DNA from: Luzula sylvatica | Taxonomy: Eukaryota > Streptophyta > Magnoliopsida > Poales > Juncaceae | Assembly: GCA_946800325.1 (NCBI GenBank) | Contig: OX326958.1 | Coordinates: 27,816,914 to 27,880,913, forward strand | Direction of reading: 5' to 3' | DNA length: 64,000 nt | In this document: positions 22,438 through 33,677 of the stretch, one piece after another | Layout: each line of letters starts with the position of its first letter | How positions within the stretch are numbered: position 1 is the first letter of the stretch | Made by a program: the position numbers and the translations under genes | The notes under the pieces: generated by a model | Databases searched by the model: none | What the model was told of the DNA's origin: nothing | Seen by the model: the letters and a program-made list of their open reading frames with translations, nothing else

Positions 22438-23025
22438 ACATGGTGAGGCCACGTCGGCGAATACTGTTCACCTGACACTGTTCAACCGAGTACTGTTCAT
22501 CCCGGTTACTGTTCATATTATTTTTTTTTTATTTTTTGAATTTTATTTTATTTGACATATATCTTGGGTTCTAAATAAAATATTTGAATTTTTCATCGTA
22601 TTAATAAATATAATTGATATATGTCTTGTGTTCTAAATAAAATATTTGAATTTAATAAAATACTATTCACACAAATACTTTTTGTTAGCCTCAGCTGGTA
22701 TTATTTTTTTTTTTTGTTGCTTATTATAACAATTTTGATTGGTACCAAGCTGTGTTTTTTTGTGCTTATTATAATATTTTTGATTGGTACCAAGCTGCGT
22801 CTTTTATGTTTTTTTGTTTGTCTTTTTCAGAATTTTATTTTATTTTGAATTTAATAAAAAACTATTCACACAAATATTTATATTTTCTTATCAAATAATA
22901 TATCCCGCAGCGAAATAATATATCAAATAATATATCAAATAATATATATAATTATTATTTTTGCTAATTATATTATTTCTTATCAAATAATATATCCCGC
23001 AGCGAAGCGCGGGCTATATTCCTAG
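22438..23025 (+). mobile_element. Helitron-like element with TACTGTTCA words and a 3' hairpin end
   Basis: The 3' end is CCCGCAGCGAAGCGCGGG (a stem-loop at 22996-23013), then CTATATTC and CTAG (23022-23025) before T, a typical non-autonomous plant Helitron end. The left part has ACACATGGTGAGGCCACGTC and repeated ACTGTTCA words, as in the related stretch at 27990-28300. A partial copy of the hairpin (ATATCCCGCAGCGAAATA) lies at about 22900. The 5' TC end is not placed with confidence. Confidence 0.6.
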
Positions 23026-23945
23026 TATTATATAACATTATATTAGGGTGACTATTTAATAGCAATACTAAATACACGTGGCAGTGTAACCAAGGTAAAA
23101 GGACTGACGTCACGTGGACCACACATGCGGAAAGCAAAGTTAGAGGAGGAGATCACTGTCGGTCGAGCAACTAACCTAAATAACAAATATGCACTCAAGC
23201 CCCTGTAATTATTTAATTGCAAGATAATAACATTGGACTTATTAACCTATGACACGTTTCGCTAATTAAACTGTATTTAAAAAGGTGGAATTTCAAATTT
23301 ATCCCTCTAAACCAACAAAAATGTTGCATATACCCTCCAAAATCTGAAATATCACGATACCCTTACGAAATTGAAAATATCATCAACAACCATGCCTAAC
23401 CTAACTATCTTTCTCAATTCATTCGTGTGGAAATAAAAGACCATAAATGATGTTAATTTGGATTGATTGAAAAATATAATAATAAGGTGGATTTGTTGGT
23501 ACTTAATAGGCTATGATATTTCATATTAATTGTAGTGATGTTGTCCCTGTGATATTTCAACTTAGGAGGAACATATGTGAGATTAGGACACGTATTTTAA
23601 AATGGTTGGTTGGTAGTTAGTTTTGAGGTGTGGACGGTTGAACCAACTCGGAGGGCTCAAATCTTATTTCTTCTTGTCATTGATAAAAATAATCAATAAA
23701 ATTGGCCAACTACAAAATCTAATATTTTAAATCCTACATTATGGTTATCACTAACAAGGCATAAAAGCACATTTATAAAATAATAATTTTAGTTTTAGTA
23801 ATATTAGTATAAAATGACGAGTTAAAGGACCAAACTTTGTGGCTAACATGCAGAATCTAACAAAACATCATTTATATCTCAACAAAAAAAACGAGAATAG
23901 TATACGTTAATACAGTTCATGGATACAGAAAATATGAATGTACAC
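23026..23945. other. No recognisable feature
   Basis: AT-rich intergenic sequence with no supportable gene or repeat. Confidence 0.4.
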
Positions 23946-24406
23946 CATGTTGCGCGGATACGGACACGAATATCGTATGATTCGTATCAGACACAATACT
24001 AATACGACAATATAGTTTTCACAAAAATATAGGATGCGATAGGTCTATTATATATATATTGTATTTTATATTTTTGACATAAAATATACTAAAAATTTAT
24101 TATTAATAAATAACTTTCTAGTAGGTACTGTTTATTATATTTACTTATTTAATTATATGCATTATTCGTTTATTTCAATTTCAAAATTGTGTTTTTGTTT
24201 TTCAAGGACACTTATTGACGCGTTAGAAATATCCGACAAATATTCGAAAGTTTCTAAGAAATATCTGATATTATTTTAAAATAAAATATTTAGATATGTC
24301 ACGTTGAGTATTTAATACATATATGTGTCAGACGGGTATCGAGATTCGATACAGTATTCGATACGATACATCTTGATTTTTGAAGTATCGTATCATAAAA
24401 TATAGG
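23946..24406. mobile_element. GGATACGG-family MITE, older copy
   Basis: It starts CATGTTGCGCGGATACGG and ends in a region rich in GATACGATACATC, with TTGATTTTTGAAGTATCG. The middle matches the core seen at 19487-20169 (TATGCATTATTCGTTTATTTC, ATATCCGACAAATATTCG). The right TIR is decayed and there is no TSD. Confidence 0.65.
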
Positions 24407-25499
24407 TTATGCAAATAGTGTGCATATCTCTCAAAAAGCAACTTGGACAATTAATCACAAAGTATCTCCAGAAAGTACAACTGTTTTGTAAAATTTTGTA
24501 GTAAATCTTGGCAAAGGAAACATTTATCAAATTATCGAACATCATATGTGGCCTATTAATATATAAGATTTAATATTTTATAAAATAAATTAATTCAAAT
24601 TAATTCGGAGTCACTTTTTCCTGAATTGTTATTTTCTGTCAAATTATTTATTTCGCATACTTACCCCAAATGTAAAATTTCGGTGTATGTAATTTTACAA
24701 ATATAAAGTTTCCAACAAATATTATTTATGTATTTAGTTAAAATTTATCATTTTTTAAAGCTTGAATCAAGTCAATGAACTCATAGCTTAGTTGGTTGAT
24801 TGTTAGACACAAAATATATATATTGTGAAAAATCGTGATTTTAATTTTTATTTACATCAATTAATGACAGATATATGAGATTTTTTTATTTATTATATAT
24901 AAAAAAATATCTCGGATCAAACGTCCCTGTTTGTTATTTTTGGTAAGATGAAAACAACATATATGTTTACTTTTTTCATGAAAACAATGTATGTATATTA
25001 TTAGTTCATTAAAATAATATTGTTTTCCTTGAGAGGAAATATATTTTTCAATGGTGGTTAGATTTTGTTAACAATCAAATCGATGACTTCCTATTGTTAT
25101 AAAACATATTTTGTGTACAACAATTCAATGATTTTTTTTTTTTATAGCAAGATATTACAAAAAATAATAATTGGGGCATTTTAAACATTTTTTGTTTTGA
25201 CTATGAGACGCATAGCATAGGAGCATCTAACTTATAAATAAATAACCTATGTGGCAATTACATTGAAAAAAAAAATATTATGCACATGTACGGCTACAAA
25301 AATAAAACCTCAATTTCATTAAATTGTGCATAATATACAAATGGGTAAACACTATTTGTTATACGACACGAGGGTATCAATCCGAAATATGAAAAATTAT
25401 TTCTTGCATGATTGATTTTGTGCAATCTATCTTTAGATATTTGAGGAATAATTTTGTAATAGTTCTTTAGTAAAGATATCAATTCAACTTTTTTTTTTT
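24407..25499. other. Intergenic, possible SINE remnant at about 24775-24900
   Basis: Mostly AT-rich. ACTCATAGCTTAGTTGGTTG at about 24779 resembles a tRNA-type A box (TAGCTTAGTTGG), and a T-rich tail follows, so a decayed SINE is possible. No B box or TSD is visible. Confidence 0.3.
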
Positions 25500-25645
25500 G
25501 GAATTTTTTTCCTATATCCATACTAAACTCATCAATTACATATTTATCCCTCTTGAATACTTAATATCATATTTATCCCTCATAAATACAATAATTGTCT
25601 AATTTATCCTTATCTAATAATTTAATAAAATTTAACAGAATATTA
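25500..25645. repeat. Left arm of a long inverted pair (partner 31455-31603)
   Basis: The arm starts GGAATTTTTTTCCTATATCC and continues ACTAAACTCATCAATTACATA and TTTATCCCTC. The reverse complement of 31455-31603 reads the same with few changes. T-runs lie outside both arms (11 T here, 8 T on the right). The arms may be the termini of one composite Mutator-like element of about 6.1 kb, or two MITEs in opposite orientation. Confidence 0.65.
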
Positions 25646-25789
25646 ACATAATTGACTAATTTGCCCCTCATTTCATTATCCCTTAATCCAATATTGAATC
25701 CTATACCCGTTAAGTTATGAACCCTAAACCCTTTTCTAACCAAATATAACCAAACCCAAACTCTACAAACCAATTAACAGCGGGGAGGG

Positions 25790-26469
25790 GAGAAGCAAAA
25801 ATAGAACCCTAAACCCTCTTCTCATCCGACGTGATAAAGCTTCTGCTGGGCGACGCGATGGAAGCGATGGAAGGCACACAATTGATCTTCTTCTTCCTCT
25901 TTCTGGCGACGCGACGTGATTGCAACGGGGCGACGACGATAGCGGGAGACGCAGTGACTGGCTTCGGCGATTGCGCGACGCGATAGCTGGCGACGACGAT
26001 TACTGGTGGCGCTTTCTCCCTCTTTCTTCGTGAGGTAATGGACGATCGATCTTTCTCCCCCTCTCTCTTCATCATACATGTCTGATTTGTCTAAATTTTT
26101 CTTAAATGTGATGTTTTTTTGTTGTATTTTTGCTTAAATTTGGGTTCTTAATTGGGCAACTTCATGCATGTACTTTTTTCCCCAATTTGTTACTTCAATT
26201 ATCAATTAAAATGGTTTGTTTCATGATATTTGTTCCAATTTGTTCTTATCAATTTATTGTTGTAATGTTAGTATTCTTCTGATATGTTTGCGATTTCATC
26301 GATATTTATGTTTCACGATATTTTTCAGCATACACGGTTAGTGGAGGAGAGTTTGCTTAGGGTTTTAAGAGCAATGGTGAGGTTTCAAGCTTCGTTCATG
26401 AATAAACCTGTGAAAAGAAGGCCCAAGTTGATGAAAAAGAAGTATGAGAAGATTGTTGGTGGTTTGTAG
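25790..26469 (+). other. Gene-like fragment: 5'UTR-style block and short ORF
   Basis: The block 25790-26060 is GC-rich against its surroundings, with AACCCTAAACCC at its start and repeated GGCGACGACG words, like a plant 5'UTR or first exon. After a T-rich, intron-like stretch, 26374-26469 encodes a basic peptide (MVRFQASFMNKPVKRRPKL, then KKKYEKIVGGL and a stop). I do not recognise it. Its place inside the inverted pair suggests captured host sequence. It could be the remains of a real short gene. Confidence 0.3.
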
Positions 26470-27160
26470 ACGACCTGTTCGATGAAATGATTTATATAGG
26501 GATTTGGTTTTCCATTGCGAAATCATAATGCTAATTCAAATTCAAATTCAAATTCGTAAAGATTCCTTGATATAATCAAGAAAGGGTGTTGAGGGAAGTT
26601 GAATGCTCACAAGCCATGATCAAAAGCAAGAATTATCTTTTTCAAGGTCGATTTTCAAATGGGTGTGACCAGTTATTTGTTTGGGTGCGACCAGTAATCT
26701 TTAATGAGTATTTATTTAGTCTGATTTTCCTATTGAATGCATGTTAATTTGGGATTTTTCATTAATTCTCTATCTTTTGGGATTTTTCATTTAAATAAAT
26801 ATATGTTTGTTTATATGGTTAGATTTTGTGATCATTAATCCATTTTAATTGATTTACGGCTAACAACTTTATTCTTTATATGTTGGCGATATCAATTCAA
26901 AATGATATAATGTGAGTTTTGTAATATTAGTTTTGTGTTGAGATTTGTGAGTCGTAATATGTGTGCGATATCAATTCTAGAATATAAATAACTCCTCAAT
27001 TCATACAACTCCACAAATTAAATGGACACCAAATATAAAACTAAACTTAAATGGACACCATCTTCAATTAAACAACACAATATATTAAACCCCACAACTT
27101 AAATCACAAAATTACGCAGGACACCAACTTCAATTAAACAACATAACATATTATAACTTC
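26470..27160. other. No recognisable feature
   Basis: AT-rich DNA containing a diffuse repeat of AACTTAAATGGACACC and CAACTTCAATTAAACAAC words at about 27005-27160. Confidence 0.4.
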
Positions 27161-27174
27161 AATTAGAACCCCTC

Positions 27175-27324
27175 ACCACCAGTATGCTGGGGCAACTGGA
27201 TGGTATCTTGGCTACCCCATATGTGACCAGGGCTCAAACCCCGGTCGAGACAAGGATCTAATTAAGGATAGCCTGTAGGGGTAGAATTAGGGGGGAGGGG
27301 GCCTTTATCAACAAAAAAAAAAAA
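27175..27324 (+). mobile_element. tRNA-derived SINE, complete, with 14-bp TSD
   Basis: A 150-bp element with an A box-like GCAACTGGATGGTATCTTGG and a B box-like GGGCTCAAACCCCGGTCGAG. It ends CCTTTATCAAC plus a run of A. A 14-bp duplication AATTAGAACCCCTC lies directly at both sides (27161-27174 and 27325-27338) without mismatch. It encodes no protein and would have moved with LINE machinery. Confidence 0.88.
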
Positions 27325-27338
27325 AATTAGAACCCCTC

Positions 27339-27989
27339 GAACTTAAATATCATCGCGCCGAATTGTTGTCATTTGAATCGAGTCGAATGAACACTTGTTG
27401 CTTAGCATATTTATCCACAAAATATAAAGCTCGATTGCTCTTCGATGGAGGCAGATTTTGCACATCCTCCGTCAAATTTCTGAAATTATAGGAGCACATG
27501 TCCGCAAGTATGGTTTTTTGTTTAGGAAAACAATATTTTTTCCTAGACGAATTCTTGACTTCCTTGAAGTATCCACCGTACTTTATTGTAAATTTATAAT
27601 TAGAGAAATCATGCCTAAAACAAAAATGAAGAGTGAATTTCGAAACTATATAATTCTATTACGTAGATAGGATAGATAAAACAAAATCAGACATACTCAA
27701 TATCGGGGGATTCAATCATATTCTCCCATCTAGGTTTGTCGAATTCATTCACGATTTGTTCCATGTCCGAATCCATCCACAATTTGATTGCAATCTAAAA
27801 GAAATATTAAGTAATTTAGCAAATTAAATGTTATGGATTTAATAATCTCAATTATAATAGAATCAATACAATCAAATTAATACAATCTACAAATACCAAA
27901 GAGATTAATAGATCGAATCACAATAAAATCACATTCGAATTAATAGGGATAGAAAAAACCAAAGAGATTAACCTACATTCTACAGTAAA
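27339..27989. other. No recognisable gene
   Basis: AT-rich sequence. The short frame near 27458-27670 has no recognisable domain. Confidence 0.35.
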
Positions 27990-30900
27990 ATCACAATAAA
28001 ATTCTACCCTCCCATTAAATTTACAACGCTTTGGCTCCACCCCAGCTGGCCACGTCATCAACACTGTTCATCCAATTACTGTTCACCGATAAAACTGTTA
28101 ATCAAAATACTGTTCAACATTAACAATGTTCCTCAAAATATTGTTCACCGGGAATACTGTTCATTTGGTTACTGTTCACCGCTAACACTGTTCATTCGAT
28201 TGCTGTTTGACTAGCTACTGTTCATGAATTAATTACTGTTCATCACTAATTACTATTCTTCGATAATTACTATTCATCGAAGTATATATAATTAAAAAGT
28301 AACCATGATGAGGTGGAAAAAATGGGTTCAGTGACTTAATTAGCATCTCTAATTGACTCGATTAAATATTAATTGACACGTTTAATTGACAAATAAATAA
28401 TTTATAATAGGGGACGCAGGTGGATCGCCACAACGCCCGCAGGAGGATCACCACTACATCCCTACCTATGTTTTTTTTGCGAAAGGTCTACATTTGTTCA
28501 TCGATCGGGTTGTCACGACCCGAAAATAAAATAATAATCGTGCACAACGTACTTACCTTAAATATATACGAGCACTAGCAGAGTCAAAAACACACCATAC
28601 AAAAACCATTTGGCATAAATTATAATCTACAATCTACCATTACAAAATACATATGGTGGGCATAAACAAAGCACAACAAATAAAAATGGTAACCGGTGAT
28701 CGCACTCTCCGCTACGCTCGTAATCTACATGAATGCCACTGCCACCTCAAGTGCTACCTAAAAATGTTGGCTGAGAGTTAGATAAGTAAAATAATATTTA
28801 ATTATTATTTACTCGACGACGACCACCACGACAACCTACTACGAGAACTACCACGATGACCGACTACTACAACTAAAACGAATTCTGCCAAATACGACAA
28901 CTAATACTATAGAATTCTCATCGTGAAACGGTAACAACACGAGACTAACTCATAGACTAGTACCTCGGATCAGCTTGAGATAAAAGTCAACCACAACAAC
29001 CACTACCACAACTATGATCATGCAAATACGGTAACAACAACCACATAATTCATAGTGTGATACTACAATAAGAACTTCGATAAGGTCGGCACCACACGGG
29101 ACCCCACATAGACAAATACCCCGATCAGCTTGAGGTAAGAGTCTACTGCACTCTAATACAAGAGTGGTGTCTCCAACCACGCCACAACTGAAAACACGTC
29201 CCCTCGATCAGCTTGAGGAGACCGTACTGCTACGTCTAACAGTTTGCAAGTTCGGGAGCGACCCGAAAATGCACCTCTGGCCAGGCACTACAACTACAAT
29301 GTCCAAACATGGGTTTCCTTATCTATCGCTCATCCTCACTACGAGTAGACCGACATCAACAATAGTCCTACATGCTACAAAGAACTATACCTATTCTATA
29401 GATAGTATGATAACTAAATATACAAATCATTAGGTGCAGTAAAAATAAATACTTCATAATTACTGCCATCTAATCCACCTCGAAATAAGCTTTCCAACGG
29501 GACCAAGAACACGCAAAACGGACACCGAATGAAGAAGTTATGAGCAAACTACGAAGACGCGACATACGAAATCTGGTCCGGTAGACCCATCAAAGAATCA
29601 ATCAACTATAATACTTCTACTTATCCGACATACCGGAATAATTAATGACTACGAGATGAAACCCTAAATGGAATACGAAAGGAACGAATGACCCGAAACA
29701 AAAATCCTACAAAATCCGACAAAATCCTACAAAACTCAGTCATGTGTTCAATCTTGGCTTGATAGCTCATTAATCCAACCATTAATTAATTGGACATTAT
29801 CGAGCGATTAAGCCTTTTCTCAATTGTATAATTGTGCCCTTGAAAAATCATGTACTTGCAAAATTACCAAATTACCCCTGAGATTCAGAATTTGTACTAG
29901 GGTTTGAGGATACCGGGTTAAATGATCTTGACTCAAAACCAAACATAAACCCGACGCATTAACAACAAACAACTCAATTGTTTCACTTCTTTTCTTCCCC
30001 AAAACCGAAACCCTAATTTTATGTCTTGCAAAATTACGAAAATACCCTTTCTCGATGGAAGCCAAATAGATGATCGAAACGTCATTATTCGAGCGGCCGA
30101 ATCACCACGGACCATCCTTTAACCCCAAAACCATCTACGAAACCCTAAAATTCAGAATTTCTTCCACCCCAAAAATCTAGGGTTTCCGCAAATCTAGACT
30201 ATCTCCGAAATATATCGATACACATGACAGTATTATGAGGTATTATAAAGATTAATATCAAGTCCGAGATATACCTTAATTAACGCAACCTTTGCAATCG
30301 CTGCGATACATTCTCCTTCACCGAAATGAGTATCACGGTACCTCCATCATGCTGTCACGATCCTGCCGTTGCTCCGATGCTCGTGCCGTCGTGTCACGGT
30401 GATGCCATTCTCAAACCCTAACTACTTTGTGCTACCCCTTTCCCTCAATATCCAGCCATCAATGGGTTGTAAGCATTGCCTTATCAAAAATCACCATGCA
30501 TGGATCCATACTTCCTCTTGGTCTTCTTTCATTTCCTCTTTTCTTTCATCTCTTTTCCTGTTGAGGTTTGGGGTTTATATTTTCTTTCACTCTTTCTTCT
30601 AGTCGCCAGAATTTGGGGCTTTATTTTTTCTTTGTTCTCTTTCTCTCCTCACGGCAAGGGAAATATTTCCCTCTTATCTACTTCACTTCTCCTTCTCTCT
30701 CTTTCTTGTACTCGCATGGAGACTAAATCCTTAAATAATTAAGAGGATAAGACCATCTCTTCATCAGCCAATCAGAAAGAAGCACATGGGTTTAGTGTTC
30801 TGAAAGGGTTATGGGTTAATTTGACAATTGGAGCCCATGGTCAAACACCACAATTTCATTCACCATGCATTCATATGTTATAATCCATATATTTCATCAT

Positions 30901-31120
30901 CCAATTTATTTAGTGACATTTATAATCATGATATAAAATTATTCCATCCTTAACATAATTTCGTCTTCGAAATTCGTTACGCATACAATGATATAACATT
31001 CGGGTCGTCGCTGAATATTTAATATTCTTGATTTGCATAATAATGTCATTTTTTAATGAAATATATATATTGATTTATTATATGATTAAATTCGCAGCGA
31101 AGTGCGAGTAATTTTTCTAG
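27990..31120 (+). mobile_element. Helitron-like end pair with inserted sequence (tentative)
   Basis: At 28045-28300 a run of ACTGTTCACC / ACTGTTCATC words follows GGCCACGTCATC, as in the element at 22438. At 31091-31120 a Helitron 3' end occurs: stem CGCAGCGAAGTGCG, AGTAATTTTT, CTAG before T. The two may be the parts of one Helitron into which the GTCACGACCCGAA element (28510-31010) was inserted. The linkage is inference. Confidence 0.4.
28510..31010. mobile_element. Unclassified element bounded by CACGACCCGAA inverts
   Basis: The left side has GTTGTCACGACCCGAAAATA (28509-28528) and the right side ATTCGGGTCGTCGCTG (30999-31014), an inverted pair. In between, composition is more balanced. Repeated phrases GATCAGCTTGAG(G/A) appear at about 28971, 29123 and 29207, and there is a stretch like retrotransposon LTRs (CTTTCCAACGGGACC, GAAGTTATGAGC at 29490-29545). 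Long minus- and plus-strand frames here show no domain. It is probably a non-coding retroelement or large MITE. Confidence 0.4.
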
Positions 31121-31134
31121 TATTAAGTAATTTC

Positions 31135-31335
31135 ACTTGAGAAGCTCACCAGAGGGAAGCTTCACAAGCTCGCCAGAGAAAGCCCTAATTTGAAGCTTCA
31201 CAAGCTACGCCAATTTGAAGTTGGTCGCTAATGGAAGGTAAATCGCCAATGGAAGAAGAATCGCCAGTGAGACGCTACGCCAGTGAGAATTACGCCAGTG
31301 AGAAGAAGAATCGCCAATGGAAGAATCGCCAGTGT
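31135..31335. repeat. CGCCAGTGAGA / CGCCAATGGAAG short tandem block
   Basis: GAATCGCCAATGGAAGAA, TACGCCAGTGAGAA and AGCTTCACAAGCT words alternate irregularly. The block is GC-richer than its surroundings and reads like captured exon DNA just inside the right arm of the inverted pair. Confidence 0.55.
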
Positions 31336-31454
31336 TAATGGATTTGGATAATTTGTAATTATGTTAATGGATTTGAGTAATGTTTACAAAAAGGGTATTT
31401 TAGTCCATAATTCTGAAATATATAAGTTAATTAATTTAATTTAATGTTAATTTT

Positions 31455-31603
31455 AAGATTTGGATAAATTTGATATTTGTAGATCTTAGTAAGGATAAAT
31501 TAGACATTAATTATATTTAGTAGGGATAAATATGATATTATGAATTTAAGAGGGACAAATATGTAATTGATGAGTTTAGTAGGGATATAGGAAAAATTTT
31601 CCC
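31455..31603. repeat. Right arm of the inverted pair (partner 25500-25645)
   Basis: The reverse complement matches the left arm: GAGGGACAAATATGTAATTG, ATGAGTTTAGTA, GGATATAGGAAAAATTTTCC. A T-run follows at 31604-31611. Confidence 0.65.
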
Positions 31604-32067
31604 TTTTTTTTCAATATAAGTCTAAACTCTTTTGAGAATTGGCAAATAAACTATAAAAATTGTTTTAGTGTTCATTCAATATCTCAGTTATTTTTAAGGT
31701 TTTTCAAATATGACAGCATTAGGAATATAAAAAAATTATTAAGGAGTTTTTGTAAGAAAACATGAAAAATTAAGTTATTTGCTCGTATTAGACATTAAGT
31801 TTAGAATTTTTTTAGAAAAAGTGATAATTTTTATTTTGAAAGTATTATATTTCACCTTTATCAATTTTATGTTTTTTTTGAGAAAACATAAATTTTTTGC
31901 TTGTGCTAGACTTCAATTACGAATTTGTTTGAAGACGACATGAAAATTAAGTATTGTTCGCGTTAGTCTTCAGTTTTGACATATTTTAGAAAAATAAGAT
32001 AATTGATTTTTTTATGGTGTTAAACTTCAATTTTTGTATTTTTGCGAAATTTTTGATGTGTTCGTCT

Positions 32068-32301
32068 TAGGGATGTCAATGGGCCGAGTAGAAACCCGAA
32101 CCCGCGGGTACCCGACCCGAACCCGCGGGTAATACCCGAAAAAAATACCCGCGGATCGGGTAATACCCGAAAATAAAATACCCGGTTCGGGTTCGGGTCG
32201 GGTTCGGACGGAGTACTACCCGCCCCGCGGGTAACCCGAACCCGTACCCGAAAATTACCCGAACATACCCGAAAGCTTCAACCCACCTCCTCTCGCGTTG
32301 T

Positions 32302-32390
<89 letters not shown>

Positions 32391-32974
32391 TTCAGCCCCT
32401 TCGCGTTGTGGTGTGGCTGCCTCTTTCTCTTCCAGGCGAACGAGCTTCAACCCACGCTCTTAGAGCAGCCGCCAGAGAGAGAAATGTGGAGCTTCAACCC
32501 ACGTTCGTACTTCGTAGTCGTCGGCCAGGCGAACGAGCTCGTCAACGAACCCACGCCCGCGCCTCCTTCGACCCTGAGCCGCACCTCCTGCAAATGGCGA
32601 ACCCTAGGTGGACGACGATGCCGCTACAAACCCTAGGTGGACGACGACGCCGCTGCTCCTGGCGTGGACGACGACGACGCTGCTCCTGGCGTGGACGACG
32701 ACGACGCTGACCCTGCTCCTGGCGTGGACGACGACGACGCTGCTCCTGTGGACGACGCGATTTCGCTGCTGGCGATTTCGCTGTTACTGGCGATTTCGCT
32801 GTTCCTGGCGATTTCGGGTAACGGGCATACCCGCGGGTAACGGGTTACCCGCGGGTTCGGGTACAATTTTTTACCCGCGGCTATTTTGGGTTCGGGTTCG
32901 GGTAATATCCGAAATTTCGGGTTCGAGTATGGGGAAGGCTTACCCGAATCCGACCCGCCCCGTTGACATCCCTA
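32068..32974. mobile_element. hAT-type element with CCCGCGGGT-rich ends
   Basis: Terminal inverts are TAGGGATGTCAATGGG and its near complement CCCGTTGACATCCCTA. An 8-bp duplication GTTCGTCT flanks at 32060-32067 and 32975-32982. Both subterminal regions are dense in ACCCGCGGGT palindromes and GGTTCGGGT words. The middle has (CT)n at 32303-32387, a GC-rich coding-like stretch, a minisatellite GTGGACGACGACGACGCTGC (32636-32760) and an 18-bp tandem GGCGATTTCGCTGTT block (32757-32815). No transposase is encoded. Confidence 0.9.
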
Positions 32975-33164
32975 GTTCGTCTTCATTTAAAAAGTCTTTT
33001 GAAAAAACCATGAAAATTAAGTATATTTTCTTCGTTTTAGACATTTTTTTGACATTTTTTTAGAAACAAAATAATTTTTTTGAAGGTGTTGGAATTCATG
33101 TTTCACATTTCTTGCGAAATTTTAGAAAAAATATAATTTGTTTGTGTTAGTCTTCAATTATGAT

Positions 33165-33677
33165 CTATGTTGCACGGATACGGATACGGCGATACGGCAA
33201 TTTTTAAAAAATCACGGATACGGATACGGCTATATAATTATTATTTTAATATATTTATATTGTATATAATAAATAAATAAATAATAAATTAAATAATATT
33301 TTAAATTTAAATATCATGACAATAAATAAAATCAACATAACAATACAAGTATCATAAAAGTATTCTAAATTTATTCTAGAAGTATCATAGAACTAATTTA
33401 GAAGTATCTTAGAAGTATCCTAGAAGTATCCTATATAATTTATTTAAAAATATTATGTGCCAGAATAAATAATGGGCCAAAGTATCCTAAATGGAGTATC
33501 CCAGCCGTATCCTGAACGTATCCTGCCGTATCCCCGCCGTATCCGGAAAATATATATATTAAAATAATCGGATACGCCACGTGGCGTATTCGATACGTAT
33601 CCGAGCCGTATCGTACCCGTATCCGTATCAGTATCATCAGGATACTTCTGCGTTTTTGAAGTATCCGCGTAACATAG
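33165..33677. mobile_element. GGATACGG-family MITE, type copy with 8-bp TSD
   Basis: A 513-bp element with terminal inverts CTATGTTGCACGGATAC and GTATCCGCGTAACATAG. An 8-bp duplication ATTATGAT flanks it at 33157-33164 and 33678-33685 without mismatch, which points to hAT. The core is AT-rich. Both ends carry GATACGG repeats and the palindromes GCCACGTGGC and CGATACGTATCCG. This copy defines the family found at 19487, 23946, 37077 and, as a fragment, near 13960. Confidence 0.92.

Noticed and set aside
24779..24812. Possible tRNA gene (TAGCTTAGTTGG)
   Set aside because: There is an A box-like word only, with no B box at the right distance and no cloverleaf.
32300..32710. Long plus- and minus-strand frames of Leu-Ser or Arg-Glu repeats
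   Set aside because: They come from reading a (CT)n tract at 32303-32387 and GC-rich minisatellites inside a hAT element.
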